NCBI RefSeq assembly: GCF_004363775.1
Contig: NZ_SNZE01000005.1
Coordinates: 1 to 64,000, forward strand
From: Hydromonas duriensis
GTDB lineage: Bacteria; Pseudomonadota; Gammaproteobacteria; Burkholderiales; Burkholderiaceae
Direction of reading: 5' to 3'
DNA length: 64,000 nucleotides
Positions 28,900 to 37,504 of the stretch are shown piece after piece. Each line of letters opens with the position of its first letter. The stretch's first letter is position 1. A program made the translations under genes and the position numbers. The notes under the pieces were generated by a model. That model was not told where the DNA came from. It saw only the letters and a program-made list of their open reading frames with translations, and ran no database searches.

Positions 28900-29769
28900 T
28901 TGGCTAAAGCATTTTTACGGTTTTTATCCTTTTTTCCTTTGACATGGTTGCACTGTTTGGGTGCTGTACTTGGGCGATGGGTTTATCGTTTTGATAAGCG
29001 TTATCGCACGCGTTTGCAGACCAACGCCACTTACGCGGGGTATGAGGGTGAGGAATTTTGGCAATCCGCCGCCGCACACATGGGGCGGGGGGTGATTGAA
29101 CTGGCACACATCTGGACACCGCGCGTAGATGCATTGTTGCCATTGGTTCAGGTCAAGGGCTGGGATGCGGTCATGCAAGCCAAGGCACAAGGGCGTGGCG
29201 TATTAATGCTCACGCCGCATGTCGGGGCGTTTGAATTGTTGAGCTTGTGGATTGGGCAACGTGAACCCTTCACAGCCATGTATCGCCCCCCCAAATACGC
29301 TGTGCTCGGTCAGATGATGTTAAGCGGTCGACAAAAATTTAACGTCAACATGGCAAGCGCAGATGTCAAAGGCATACGGGTTATGTTGCGCGCTTTGAAA
29401 AACAAAGAGTTGGTTGGCTTATTGCCCGACCAAGTGCCGAATGAGTCCGCCGATGGCGTTGTGGTTCCTGTGTTTGGACAACCTGCTTTGAGCATGACCT
29501 TGCCTGCGAAGTTAGTGCGCCAAACCAATGCGGCTTTGGTGACGATGTTTGCACGGCGTGTGGAGGCGGCGCATCGTTTTGAAATTGAATTTAAAGTGGT
29601 TGAATTTACGGTGTCGGGTGATGCGCAAGAGGATGCCAGTCGCATCAACGCCTTGATGGAAGAGGTGATTCGGCAAACGCCCGAACAATATTTGTGGGCG
29701 TATAATCGCTATAAACGTTTACCAACGCCAACAGGCGTGGATACAGCAGGAGAGACGAATGGTGTCTGA
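28900..29769 (+). CDS. Lipid A biosynthesis acyltransferase, first copy (LpxL/HtrB family)
   Basis: Adds a secondary acyl chain to lipid A precursors at the inner membrane. The 289-residue protein begins AKAFLRFLSFFPLTWLHCLG, a membrane anchor typical of the family, with a TTG start preceded by GAAAG. The catalytic HxxxxE-type motif is in LTPHVGAFELLSLWIG. The conserved GLLPDQVP and the closing PEQYLWAYNRYK are both family signatures. It overlaps the next gene by 11 bases. Confidence 0.9.
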   Translation: MAKAFLRFLSFFPLTWLHCLGAVLGRWVYRFDKRYRTRLQTNATYAGYEGEEFWQSAAAHMGRGVIELAHIWTPRVDALLPLVQVKGWDAVMQAKAQGRGVLMLTPHVGAFELLSLWIGQREPFTAMYRPPKYAVLGQMMLSGRQKFNVNMASADVKGIRVMLRALKNKELVGLLPDQVPNESADGVVVPVFGQPALSMTLPAKLVRQTNAALVTMFARRVEAAHRFEIEFKVVEFTVSGDAQEDASRINALMEEVIRQTPEQYLWAYNRYKRLPTPTGVDTAGETNGV

Positions 29770-30697
29770 AATGGGCGCAGCATTGTTGCGCAGCATGGGG
29801 CGTTGGCCTCAATGGACACGCCATAATTTGGCTAAAGGATTGGCGAGAGCCGCTTATCCTTTTATTAAAAGACGGGCGCATGTGGCGCGAGTGAATTTGC
29901 ACAAATGCTTTCCGAATTGGACCGATGAGCAAGTTGAAAACACGGTTCGCACGCATTTAAAATATTTTACCCACTCTTTATTGGATCGCAGCTTGTTTTG
30001 GTTTGGTGATAAACAGGCGATTTATGATAATACGGTGTTTATCGACGAGCATTATTGGCAAGAGGCGCGTGCGAAAAATCGCCCGATTATCGTGCTTGCG
30101 CCGCATTTTACGGGTTTGGATGTTGCGGGCTTACGCATGAACATGGATCTTGAAATGGCGACCATGTATCAAAAGCAGCGTAACCCTGTATTTGATGCGC
30201 TGATGCTTGAAGGTCGCATGCGTTCTGGGCAAGGTCATTTGTTTTCCCGCCATGATGGCATACGTGGTTTGGTGAAGTTGTTGCGCAAAAATATCCCGCT
30301 GTATTATTTACCCGATATGGATTTTGGGATTAACGACGCCATTTTTTCGACTTTTTTTGGACAGACCGCTGCAACTTTAACGGCGTTACCGAAGTTGGCG
30401 AAACTGACCGATGCTTTGATTGTTCCGTGTATTTCACGGATTGACGCTGAGGCTTTGGCACGCGGAGAGACGCGTTATAAAATACAGTTTTACCCCGCGT
30501 GGGATGGTTATCCTGGTGACGACGAAGCGCAAGCCGTACGCGATATGAATGCATTTATCGAAGAGCGCATTTTGGAAGAGCCTGCGCAATACTTGTGGTT
30601 TCACAAGCGATTTAAAACTCGTCCTGCGGGCGAGGCAGATTTTTACACCACGAATACGACTAATACGACTAATACGACTAACAGCATTAAAAAATAA
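29759..30697 (+). CDS. Lipid A biosynthesis acyltransferase, second copy (LpxL/LpxM family)
   Basis: A second late lipid A acyltransferase, 312 residues, translated from an ATG that overlaps the first. It has LAPHFTGLDVAGLRM (H-x4-D catalytic pair), YYLPDMDFG and PAQYLWFHKRFKTRP. Having two adjacent family members suggests one for each secondary chain. The C-terminus ends in a threonine- and asparagine-rich tail (NTTNTTNTTNS) encoded by 9-bp tandem repeats, beyond the family's normal end. Confidence 0.9.
   Translation: MVSEMGAALLRSMGRWPQWTRHNLAKGLARAAYPFIKRRAHVARVNLHKCFPNWTDEQVENTVRTHLKYFTHSLLDRSLFWFGDKQAIYDNTVFIDEHYWQEARAKNRPIIVLAPHFTGLDVAGLRMNMDLEMATMYQKQRNPVFDALMLEGRMRSGQGHLFSRHDGIRGLVKLLRKNIPLYYLPDMDFGINDAIFSTFFGQTAATLTALPKLAKLTDALIVPCISRIDAEALARGETRYKIQFYPAWDGYPGDDEAQAVRDMNAFIEERILEEPAQYLWFHKRFKTRPAGEADFYTTNTTNTTNTTNSIKK
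30651..30682 (+). repeat. 9-bp tandem repeat at the 3' end of the acyltransferase gene
   Basis: About three and a half copies of AATACGACT encode Asn-Thr-Thr. Whole-unit changes keep the frame, so tail length can vary without inactivating the enzyme. Confidence 0.85.
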
Positions 30698-30705
30698 ATC
30701 AGCTT

Positions 30706-31563
30706 ATGAATTTAAATTTTACAAAAATGCACGGTGCGGGTAATGACTTCATTGTGCTCAATGCGATGGCGCAAGACTTGTCTGGCTTAACTGCAGACAA
30801 TTGGCGTGCGCTTGCTGACCGACATTTTGGCATCGGCGCGGATCAAATCTTATTGGTTGAGCGTCCCACTATCGACGGCGTTGATTTCAAGTACACGATT
30901 TACAATCAAGACGGCTCGTTGGTTGAAAACTGCGGCAACGGCGCGCGCTGCTTTGTTAAATACGTGAGCGATAAAGCTTTGACAGATAAACGCGAAATTA
31001 CCGTACAAATTGCAACGGGTGTGATGGTGTTGACGCTGAATGATGATGACACTGTGACAGTGAATATGGGTGCGCCCAGCTTGGATGCGAGCACTTTGCC
31101 TGCGGTTGTAGACGGCTGTGCGCAACGTGAGCAGGGCAGCGACACCTTGTACGAGGTTAAGCTCAGTGATGGTCACGTTCGCTGGTTGTCTTTGGTCTCG
31201 ATGGGTAATCCTCATGCGGTGCAAATAGTCAATGATGTTGATGCCGCGCCCGTACAGACGGAGGGCGCCGAGCTGGAAACTCATTCGATGTTCCCACGTA
31301 AAGTCAATGTCGGTTTTATGCAAGTGCTGAATCAACAGCATATCAAATTACGCGTATTTGAACGTGGCGCGGGTGAAACATTGGCGTGTGGCACGGGCGC
31401 GTGCGCGGCGGTGGTGGCGGGCATTCGCCGTGGTGAGTTGGTTTCACCTGTGCGCGTGAGTGTACGGGGTGGTGAGTTGAATATTGCTTGGGCGGGTGCA
31501 GGTCAAGCGGTCTATATGACAGGGCCTGCGGTGACTGTGTTTGATGGACAAGTGAGTATTTAA
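30706..31563 (+). CDS. dapF: Diaminopimelate epimerase
   Basis: Converts LL- to meso-diaminopimelate for lysine and peptidoglycan. The 285-residue protein has MNLNFTKMHGAGNDFIVLN at the start. The first active cysteine lies in NQDGSLVENCGNGARC and the second in RGAGETLACGTGACAAVV, the two signature blocks. First gene of a dapF-DUF484-xerC set that is conserved in proteobacteria. Confidence 0.97.
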   Translation: MNLNFTKMHGAGNDFIVLNAMAQDLSGLTADNWRALADRHFGIGADQILLVERPTIDGVDFKYTIYNQDGSLVENCGNGARCFVKYVSDKALTDKREITVQIATGVMVLTLNDDDTVTVNMGAPSLDASTLPAVVDGCAQREQGSDTLYEVKLSDGHVRWLSLVSMGNPHAVQIVNDVDAAPVQTEGAELETHSMFPRKVNVGFMQVLNQQHIKLRVFERGAGETLACGTGACAAVVAGIRRGELVSPVRVSVRGGELNIAWAGAGQAVYMTGPAVTVFDGQVSI

Positions 31564-31576
31564 ACCAAGGGTGAAT

Positions 31577-32353
31577 ATGTCGAACGAAGAATTTAATTTT
31601 GCAGACGAAAATGACGCCATTCAGTCCGAAGCCCATGAAGCCTTGAGTGACACGCAGGCGATTAATGATTCGGAAGTGCTGGCTTATTTAGAAAGTCATC
31701 CCAATTTTTTTCGCGAACATGCCGAAGTATTGGCAAAAGTTCAGCTCGTCAACGCGACGGGCGGAAACGTCATTTCAATGGCACACTGGCAAACCAATGT
31801 GTTGCGTGAAAAAGCCGACCAACACAAAATGCGCCTTGAGAAACTGCTCGCGCAGGCAACCACCAATCAACGCAGTTATGACAAATTACTCGCCTTGGTG
31901 ATTCGCTGGCTTGAGCAAGCCGATGCGTCCGCTTTACCCGCTCAAATTGAAAGCGATTTGCGTCGCAATTTTGCGCTGGATGCGATACGGATTTTGGTGT
32001 GGAGCGATGATGCCAACACCTTGTTTTATCCAGCGGGTGGCGAATGGTCTGACAATATTGTTATTTTTGCCAATAGCTTGCGTGCGCCGTATTGTGGGCC
32101 GTGCAAAGGTTTTGAAATCGAAGCGCAACTGGCAAAACAAACCCCAAGTGGTGCCATTGCATCATTAGCGATGGTGCCGCTATGGGGTAAACGTGATACT
32201 GAGCACGTGTGTGTGGGTGTTTTGTTGATGGGGGCGGAGGATGTCAATCGCTTCACTCCCGATATGGCGACGCAATTTTTGAACAGCATTGGTGAAATGG
32301 CTGGCGCGGCATTATCTCGTGTACGTTCGCCTGTGCACCTGAATTTAAAATAA
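31577..32353 (+). CDS. DUF484 family protein (GAF-like)
   Basis: A conserved protein of unknown exact role that is regularly found between dapF and xerC. The 258-residue form starts at ATG 31577, spaced correctly from AAGG; a GTG lies two codons earlier. Family marks are VLAYLESHPNFFREHAEVLAKV and VISMAHWQTNVLREK at the N-terminus. A GAF-like domain follows with VPLWGKRDTEHVCVGVLLMGA and ATQFLNSIGEMAGAALSR. The stop overlaps the xerC start by one base. Confidence 0.88.
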   Translation: MSNEEFNFADENDAIQSEAHEALSDTQAINDSEVLAYLESHPNFFREHAEVLAKVQLVNATGGNVISMAHWQTNVLREKADQHKMRLEKLLAQATTNQRSYDKLLALVIRWLEQADASALPAQIESDLRRNFALDAIRILVWSDDANTLFYPAGGEWSDNIVIFANSLRAPYCGPCKGFEIEAQLAKQTPSGAIASLAMVPLWGKRDTEHVCVGVLLMGAEDVNRFTPDMATQFLNSIGEMAGAALSRVRSPVHLNLK

Positions 32354-33315
32354 TGAACGCAGAAACAACCCCAGCCACTTCGCCAGAGTTAACGCCGCTC
32401 ATGCAGGCGTATTTGGAATGGGTTGTTTTGCACAAACGTTTATCGGTTGCCACCAGCGAGAGCTACGCAGCCGACTTAATCTTACTTGTGCACAGTTGTG
32501 CGGCTTTAAATGTGCAGCCAGAACAGCTGGCGGCTTTTCAAGTGCGACAACTGGTGATGCAACTACACGCCAAGGGGCGCGGTGCTAAAAGTCTCGCTCG
32601 TTATTTATCGAGTTGGCGCTCGTGGTTCACTTGGTTGATTCGTCAAGGTCATGCGACAAACAACCCTGTCCAAGGTGTACGTGCGCCCAAAGCAGCTAAA
32701 GGCTTACCCAAAGCCCTGTCGGTCGATGATGCGGTGCATTTAGCGGCGGGTGGTGTTGAGCAAGATGTGTTGCATCAGCGCGACCATGCGATGATTGAGT
32801 TGCTTTATTCAAGTGGCTTACGTGTTTCTGAATTGGTCGGCTTGGACATCGTACCGCCAACGGGTGCAGACAACCAAGGCAGCGGGTATCTTGACATGGT
32901 CGAATGCGATGTACATGTGCTCGGTAAAGGGCATAAACCGCGGATTGTGCCTGTTGGTGAAGCCGCGATAGCGGCATTGAAAATATGGTTGCCCCTGCGC
33001 AGTGCTTTGCCCCAAGCGGCGCACAATCCTGCGGTTTTTCTTGGTAAAAATGGCACGCGCTTGACTATTCGCTCCGTCCAACTGCGATTAGCAAAATATG
33101 CGCAAGCTCTGGGCTTGCCCGTGCATGTTCACCCACACATGCTGCGCCACTCATTTGCAACACATGTGCTTCAATCATCGGGCGACCTACGCGCCGTGCA
33201 AGAAATGCTCGGTCACAGCAGCTTAGCGGCCACGCAGGTGTACACAGGTTTAGATTTTCAACATTTGGCTAAAGTGTATGATGCGGCGCACCCACGCGCG
33301 CGCAAAAAAGATTAA
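32353..33315 (+). CDS. xerC: Tyrosine recombinase XerC
   Basis: Resolves chromosome dimers at dif together with XerD. The 320-residue protein has the core-binding domain (about 10-95) and the catalytic domain with R157 (SSGLRVSEL), H262/R265 (HPHMLRHSF), H288 (LGHSSL) and nucleophile Y297 (TQVYTGL). Its place after dapF and DUF484 identifies it as the housekeeping XerC and not a mobile integrase. Confidence 0.94.
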   Translation: MNAETTPATSPELTPLMQAYLEWVVLHKRLSVATSESYAADLILLVHSCAALNVQPEQLAAFQVRQLVMQLHAKGRGAKSLARYLSSWRSWFTWLIRQGHATNNPVQGVRAPKAAKGLPKALSVDDAVHLAAGGVEQDVLHQRDHAMIELLYSSGLRVSELVGLDIVPPTGADNQGSGYLDMVECDVHVLGKGHKPRIVPVGEAAIAALKIWLPLRSALPQAAHNPAVFLGKNGTRLTIRSVQLRLAKYAQALGLPVHVHPHMLRHSFATHVLQSSGDLRAVQEMLGHSSLAATQVYTGLDFQHLAKVYDAAHPRARKKD

Positions 33316-33356
33316 AACGATTTGAAAGATATTAAGAAGGACTAGAAAGTAAACAT

Positions 33357-33665
33357 ATGACTACCGACAACAAAAGCACCGATACTAAAAACAGCGATAC
33401 GCCAGAGCGCTTAAATTTATTAGAATTTCCCTGCGAATTTCCCCTAAAAATCATGGGCAAGCGCGTCGATGATTTTGCACAAACCATCGGCACATTGGTT
33501 CAACAATTCGCCCCTGATTTTGACATTGGCACGATGGAAATGCGACCCTCATCGAGCGGTAAATATTTAGGCTTAACCTGCACCATTAACGCCACCAGTC
33601 AAGCTCAACTGGACGATTTGTATCGTGCCCTGACCTCGCATCCATTGGTCAGTGTTGCCCTGTAA
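33357..33665 (+). CDS. ybeD: YbeD/DUF493 family protein
   Basis: A small ACT-like protein (102 residues) of unclear function, usually encoded next to lipB. The family segments are [15 protein letters not shown] and [27 protein letters not shown]. Its stop overlaps the lipB start by one base (TAATG), so the two are coupled. Confidence 0.9.
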   Translation: MTTDNKSTDTKNSDTPERLNLLEFPCEFPLKIMGKRVDDFAQTIGTLVQQFAPDFDIGTMEMRPSSSGKYLGLTCTINATSQAQLDDLYRALTSHPLVSVAL

Positions 33666-34324
33666 TGACGCGCATGAGCGATTTAAAAACACCAATTATC
33701 AAGCACCTCGGTCGGGTCGATTACTTGCCAACTGAAGCGGCGATGAAGCAGTTTACCGCCACGCGCGATAGTCAAACCCCTGACGAAATATGGCTCGTTG
33801 AGCATCCGCCTGTATTCACGCTGGGGCAGGCTGGTCTGATGGAGCACCTGCTTGAATCAACCCAGATACCTGTCATCAAAACCGAACGCGGTGGACAAAT
33901 CACTTATCATGGCCCCGGCCAAGTGGTGCTGTACATGATGTTAGACCTTAAGCGACGAGGCATGATGATACGCGAATGGGTTCGCCGCATCGAAGGCGCA
34001 ATCATCCTAACACTGCAACACTACGGCATCGACGGCGTGCGCAAAGACGGCGCACCTGGGATATATGTTGGGCAGGGTATTCACGAAGGTGCTAAAATCG
34101 CCGCTTTAGGCTTAAAAGTCTCGCGCAGCTGCACTTATCATGGCCTCAGCTTCAATGTTGATATGGACTTATCCCCATTTTTGCAAATCAACCCATGCGG
34201 TTACGCAGGGCTAGAAACTGTTGACATGTACACCTGCGGAGTTGTCGCAACGTGGCAAGACGTCGCGGACAAACTGGCGACCCATTTAATTGCGCAGTGG
34301 CAAGCCACAGACAGCTTGGCTTAA
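33665..34324 (+). CDS. lipB: Octanoyl-ACP:protein octanoyltransferase LipB
   Basis: Transfers octanoate from acyl carrier protein to lipoyl domains, the step before LipA. The 219-residue protein has [18 protein letters not shown], then [23 protein letters not shown] (the lysine/cysteine transferase signature region) and [20 protein letters not shown] with the catalytic lysine. NPCGYAGL carries the active cysteine. It lies directly before lipA. Confidence 0.96.
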   Translation: MTRMSDLKTPIIKHLGRVDYLPTEAAMKQFTATRDSQTPDEIWLVEHPPVFTLGQAGLMEHLLESTQIPVIKTERGGQITYHGPGQVVLYMMLDLKRRGMMIREWVRRIEGAIILTLQHYGIDGVRKDGAPGIYVGQGIHEGAKIAALGLKVSRSCTYHGLSFNVDMDLSPFLQINPCGYAGLETVDMYTCGVVATWQDVADKLATHLIAQWQATDSLA

Positions 34325-34349
34325 CAAGACATCTATTCGGAGTACACAC

Positions 34350-35330
34350 ATGAGCGACCAAACCACCCACCCAACCACAGAAACAAGCTACGACGCCAGC
34401 AAAAAACAAAAGGCTTTTGACAAAGTCTCACGCATACCCGTCAAAGTCGTACAAACCGAAACCCTCAAAAAACCCGAATGGATTCGCGTCAAAGCCGCAT
34501 CAGGCAACAGCCGCTTCAATGAAATCAAAAAAATCTTACGAACCAACGAACTGGTGACCGTGTGCGAAGAAGCCAGTTGCCCAAATATTGGCGAATGCTT
34601 CGGTAAAGGCACAGCCACTTTCATGATTATGGGCGACAAATGCACCCGCCGCTGCCCATTTTGTGACGTCGGTCATGGTCGTCCCGACCCACTCGACACC
34701 CAAGAACCCGCCAACCTCGCGCGCACCATTGCCGCACTAAAACTCAAATACGTCGTCATCACCAGCGTTGACCGCGACGACTTGCGCGACGGTGGCGCAC
34801 AACACTTTGTCGACTGCATTAGCCTAACCCGCGAACAATCACCCAACACCCAAATTGAAGTACTCGTCCCCGACTTCCGTGGTCGCCTCGAAAAAGCACT
34901 CGACATCTTCAAAGACGGCCTACCCGACGTCATGAACCACAACCTCGAAACCGTACCACGTTTATACAAAGAAGCCCGCCCTGGCGCGGATTATGCGCAC
35001 TCCCTCAAATTATTAAAAGACTTTAAAGAGCTATACCCCGCCGCCGTGACCAAAAGCGGCCTCATGGTTGGCTTAGGTGAAACCGACGAAGAAATTTTAG
35101 ACGTCATGCGCGACATGCGCGCGCACAACATAGACATGCTCACCATCGGTCAATACCTCGCGCCATCAGGTCACCATTTACCCGTGCGCCGCTATGTGCA
35201 TCCAGACGTATTTAAAATGTTTGAAGAACAAGCCTACAAAATGGGCTTTACTCATGCAGCGGTCGGCGCGATGGTACGTTCTAGCTATCATGCAGATGTT
35301 CAAGCGCATGAAGCTGGGGTGTTTGTGTGA
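34350..35330 (+). CDS. lipA: Lipoyl synthase LipA; its stop codon lies in the transposon end
   Basis: A radical-SAM enzyme that inserts two sulfurs into octanoyl groups. The start is ATG 34350 with CGGAG upstream; the frame extends to 34290. Residue count is 326. The auxiliary cluster motif is [12 protein letters not shown], the radical-SAM motif is CTRRCPFC and the C-terminal serine ligand is in VRSSYHAD. The coding sequence runs into a Tn7-like transposon that begins at 35326: the last two bases of the final Val codon and the TGA stop belong to the transposon terminus. The protein still looks complete. Third-position C is unusually frequent compared with neighbours. Confidence 0.96.
   Translation: MSDQTTHPTTETSYDASKKQKAFDKVSRIPVKVVQTETLKKPEWIRVKAASGNSRFNEIKKILRTNELVTVCEEASCPNIGECFGKGTATFMIMGDKCTRRCPFCDVGHGRPDPLDTQEPANLARTIAALKLKYVVITSVDRDDLRDGGAQHFVDCISLTREQSPNTQIEVLVPDFRGRLEKALDIFKDGLPDVMNHNLETVPRLYKEARPGADYAHSLKLLKDFKELYPAAVTKSGLMVGLGETDEEILDVMRDMRAHNIDMLTIGQYLAPSGHHLPVRRYVHPDVFKMFEEQAYKMGFTHAAVGAMVRSSYHADVQAHEAGVFV
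35321..35325 (+). repeat. Left target-site duplication GTTTG
   Basis: GTTTG directly before the left transposon end, identical to 44215-44219 directly after the right end. Five bases is the duplication length made by Tn7-type transposases. Confidence 0.92.
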
Positions 35331-35393
35331 ATTCCAACAATAAATAGTACTCAACATAATTAATTGCTACTGAACATCAATAAATGCTACTGG
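35326..35393 (+). repeat. Left transposon end with three tandem TnsB-like sites
   Basis: After the TGT terminus there are three adjoining 20-bp sites: 35334-35353, 35354-35373 and 35374-35393. The last two read ACATAATTAATTGCTACTGA and ACATCAATAAATGCTACTGG. The ACT core recurs at exactly 20-base spacing (35349, 35369, 35389). Tn7 also has several TnsB sites at each end. The third site abuts the ribosome site of the tnsE-like gene, so TnsB binding could repress that gene. Confidence 0.88.
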
Positions 35394-35403
35394 GAGGTAG
35401 TTG

Positions 35404-37131
35404 ATGGCGAAGGTTGTGAAAATTGCAGAATTTCCAGATGATGGTCGATTATGGCGAATCGACTGGCTTGGTGCTGTTCAACACAACGAAAAAAACATCC
35501 CGACCGAAAACACGATTGACGTTTATCTACGACCCGTTGATCCACAGCGCACAACTGATTTCGGTATGAAGATTACAGAGCGTGTATGCCGCCAAGTTGG
35601 AGTAGGTCAACTACCGCTACTCACCATCGGCTCGCTTTGGCACAAAGGGCAGCTTCTAGATGACATCAGGGCAGTTCAAAGACAAACGAATCTACATTCT
35701 GTCTTGGTTAACTCCTCAACAGTCAAACTCATCAAAGCAGGACATCAAGATGAGGGTAATTATGCAATCAGCAAATTTCACTTTGACATTGGCGGTATTC
35801 AAAACGGATTGAGCGCAAATTGCTTGGCAATCGAGCGCAATGGTGACCCTTACGGCATTATTATTCCTGTGTCTGAGGTGATTCGTTTTTATTATGCGTC
35901 CTCAAGTGATTTATCAAATATTGCTTTTTCTGGTATGTATGAAAATGACTTTGATTCAATGGTCGGTGAGTTCCACCACATGCATCCAGAACAAGACATG
36001 TTCATCATAGAGCTGAAACAATGGCTTGAGGATAATGACGGTTGGACGATTGGGCGATTGCTACAAGAGCCTTGCGCAGATGAAGCTTTTAAATTAATTC
36101 ATCGATCCTTGGTCAAGCAGTCGGTCAACACCCTTCACAAAAAGGCAATGCCAGAGACCAATTTTCCCTTTCAAGGACGTACAAACTGGACGGCACACTG
36201 CCTCAATATTCAATCAGGTGGTAAAAATCGAACGCTGATTTTGGAGCTACTGCATTGCACAGCACCATTTCCATTCTCTGACTTGCATGTAATTCGCAAA
36301 AACGATGGTAGGAAGGCAGATCCTGAAACCGATATTTCTGATGATGACAAAATTGAGTGCTGGCCAAACACAAAAGTAACGAAGCCATGTCCTGACAACG
36401 ATATACCCTTACAAAGTGAAACCGAAGCATATCGCTATGCTAAAAAAGACAGCATTACCTTAAAAGCTAATCGTTTTGCAGCATTAGAGAATAAAAAAAT
36501 CCACAAAGACACAAAAGAGCAATGCAAATACAAAGCCTCTCAGTTAATCCCTTGCCAAAGCATTGTGGCAACTGGATTGGGAACGGGTTTAGGCACTACA
36601 GGTGATTCAACGATAATCCCCGTGCAAATCACTGTAACAGCCGAAGATGAGGAAAAGGTACGCCGCCAACGAGAAAAAGCTTTAGAAGCATCTTTTGAGA
36701 CAATGATGCAAGCAGTTAGGCTTCTGAATCAATACTCAAACACCAAGGCATCAATTCGTCAGTCGAGAGATGGTTATTTCATTCCTTTGGCATCAGCCAA
36801 AACCCGCCAATGGTCATATTTGGACTCAAAGAAGAAAAAATACCGCTCGGTTCTAGTGGCTGATATACAGGTTGATGAGCGGTATTTTTGGTTGGTTGAG
36901 TTTGAGCAGAGAAAGGCTGATAAATGTACTTCTGCTTTGATTGAAATCCCTAACCACTATTCGGATAATGAATTACTTCAATTGTTAAGAGGTTTAGCTA
37001 GAGAATATGGGATCTGGCGAAACATCAAACATAGTCTTGATCTTAAGATAGTTTCGATGAAACATACTTGGTCAACCCCACGAGCTTATGCAGAAGCAGT
37101 CTATAACAGAACGATTACTGATTTTAATTAA
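35404..37131 (+). CDS. tnsE: TnsE-like transposition protein
   Basis: In Tn7, TnsE directs insertion into conjugating plasmids and replication-linked DNA by contacting the sliding clamp and DNA 3' ends. The 575-residue product resembles TnsE in order of features. The N-terminal part has AEFPDDGRLWRIDWLG and LPLLTIGSLW. A middle block YGIIIPVSEVIRFYYASSS matches the TnsE 'Y-x-IP-x-E-x-R' region. NRFAALENK comes before the C-terminal domain, where YFWLVEFEQRK is followed by RGLAREYGIW and a final KHTWSTPRAYAEAVYNR. Similarity is by eye and moderate. ATG 35404 is chosen over TTG 35401 because of GGGAGG six bases upstream. It is not adjacent to tnsABC, unlike in Tn7. Confidence 0.75.
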   Translation: MAKVVKIAEFPDDGRLWRIDWLGAVQHNEKNIPTENTIDVYLRPVDPQRTTDFGMKITERVCRQVGVGQLPLLTIGSLWHKGQLLDDIRAVQRQTNLHSVLVNSSTVKLIKAGHQDEGNYAISKFHFDIGGIQNGLSANCLAIERNGDPYGIIIPVSEVIRFYYASSSDLSNIAFSGMYENDFDSMVGEFHHMHPEQDMFIIELKQWLEDNDGWTIGRLLQEPCADEAFKLIHRSLVKQSVNTLHKKAMPETNFPFQGRTNWTAHCLNIQSGGKNRTLILELLHCTAPFPFSDLHVIRKNDGRKADPETDISDDDKIECWPNTKVTKPCPDNDIPLQSETEAYRYAKKDSITLKANRFAALENKKIHKDTKEQCKYKASQLIPCQSIVATGLGTGLGTTGDSTIIPVQITVTAEDEEKVRRQREKALEASFETMMQAVRLLNQYSNTKASIRQSRDGYFIPLASAKTRQWSYLDSKKKKYRSVLVADIQVDERYFWLVEFEQRKADKCTSALIEIPNHYSDNELLQLLRGLAREYGIWRNIKHSLDLKIVSMKHTWSTPRAYAEAVYNRTITDFN

Positions 37132-37140
37132 AGGAGGTTT

Positions 37141-37503
37141 ATGAGAAGTGATTTAACCAATCATATTTATGGCGTTGGCTCAATATTTTTGGGTGTTGTG
37201 TCTTTAGTTGTTTCATTTCAATCTGGAACACCTTTCGCAACAGTGCTTTTGTTTGCATCTGGTTGGATTGTGGCAGCTATTAACACGATGATTTTATTTA
37301 AGTTGATAAATCATAGTCGGAATGATGGAGAAACAATCGGAAGATTAGCCACTGAAAAATTCGAGGTTGAGCAAAAACTATTAGCCGAAAACCAACGGCT
37401 TATTGCAATTTCTGAAACGCTATCAACGTTGGTAATGGGGCAAAAACCAGCTCCGAGAAAATCAAAAAGTACCACTATTTTAGAAAATACACAGGAGGTT
37501 TAG
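37141..37503 (+). CDS. Small membrane protein with C-terminal coiled coil (transposon cargo)
   Basis: A 120-residue protein of unknown function. Two membrane helices lie at about 12-32 (GSIFLGVVSLVVSF) and 38-60 (VLLFASGWIVAAINTMILFKL). A predicted helical, charged stretch (about 68-100, TEKFEVEQKLLAENQRLIAISETL) and a basic tail follow. A perfect AGGAGG lies 3 bases before ATG 37141, and the gene follows the tnsE-like stop by 9 bases. It is coupled to the next gene, whose ATG is 1 base after its stop. The context suggests that it works with the beta-family protein. Confidence 0.75.
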   Translation: MRSDLTNHIYGVGSIFLGVVSLVVSFQSGTPFATVLLFASGWIVAAINTMILFKLINHSRNDGETIGRLATEKFEVEQKLLAENQRLIAISETLSTLVMGQKPAPRKSKSTTILENTQEV

Positions 37504-37504
37504 C

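Noticed and set aside
32353-33315. Tyrosine recombinase as a mobile-element integrase
   Set aside because: Its position in the dapF-DUF484-xerC set and its length identify housekeeping XerC.
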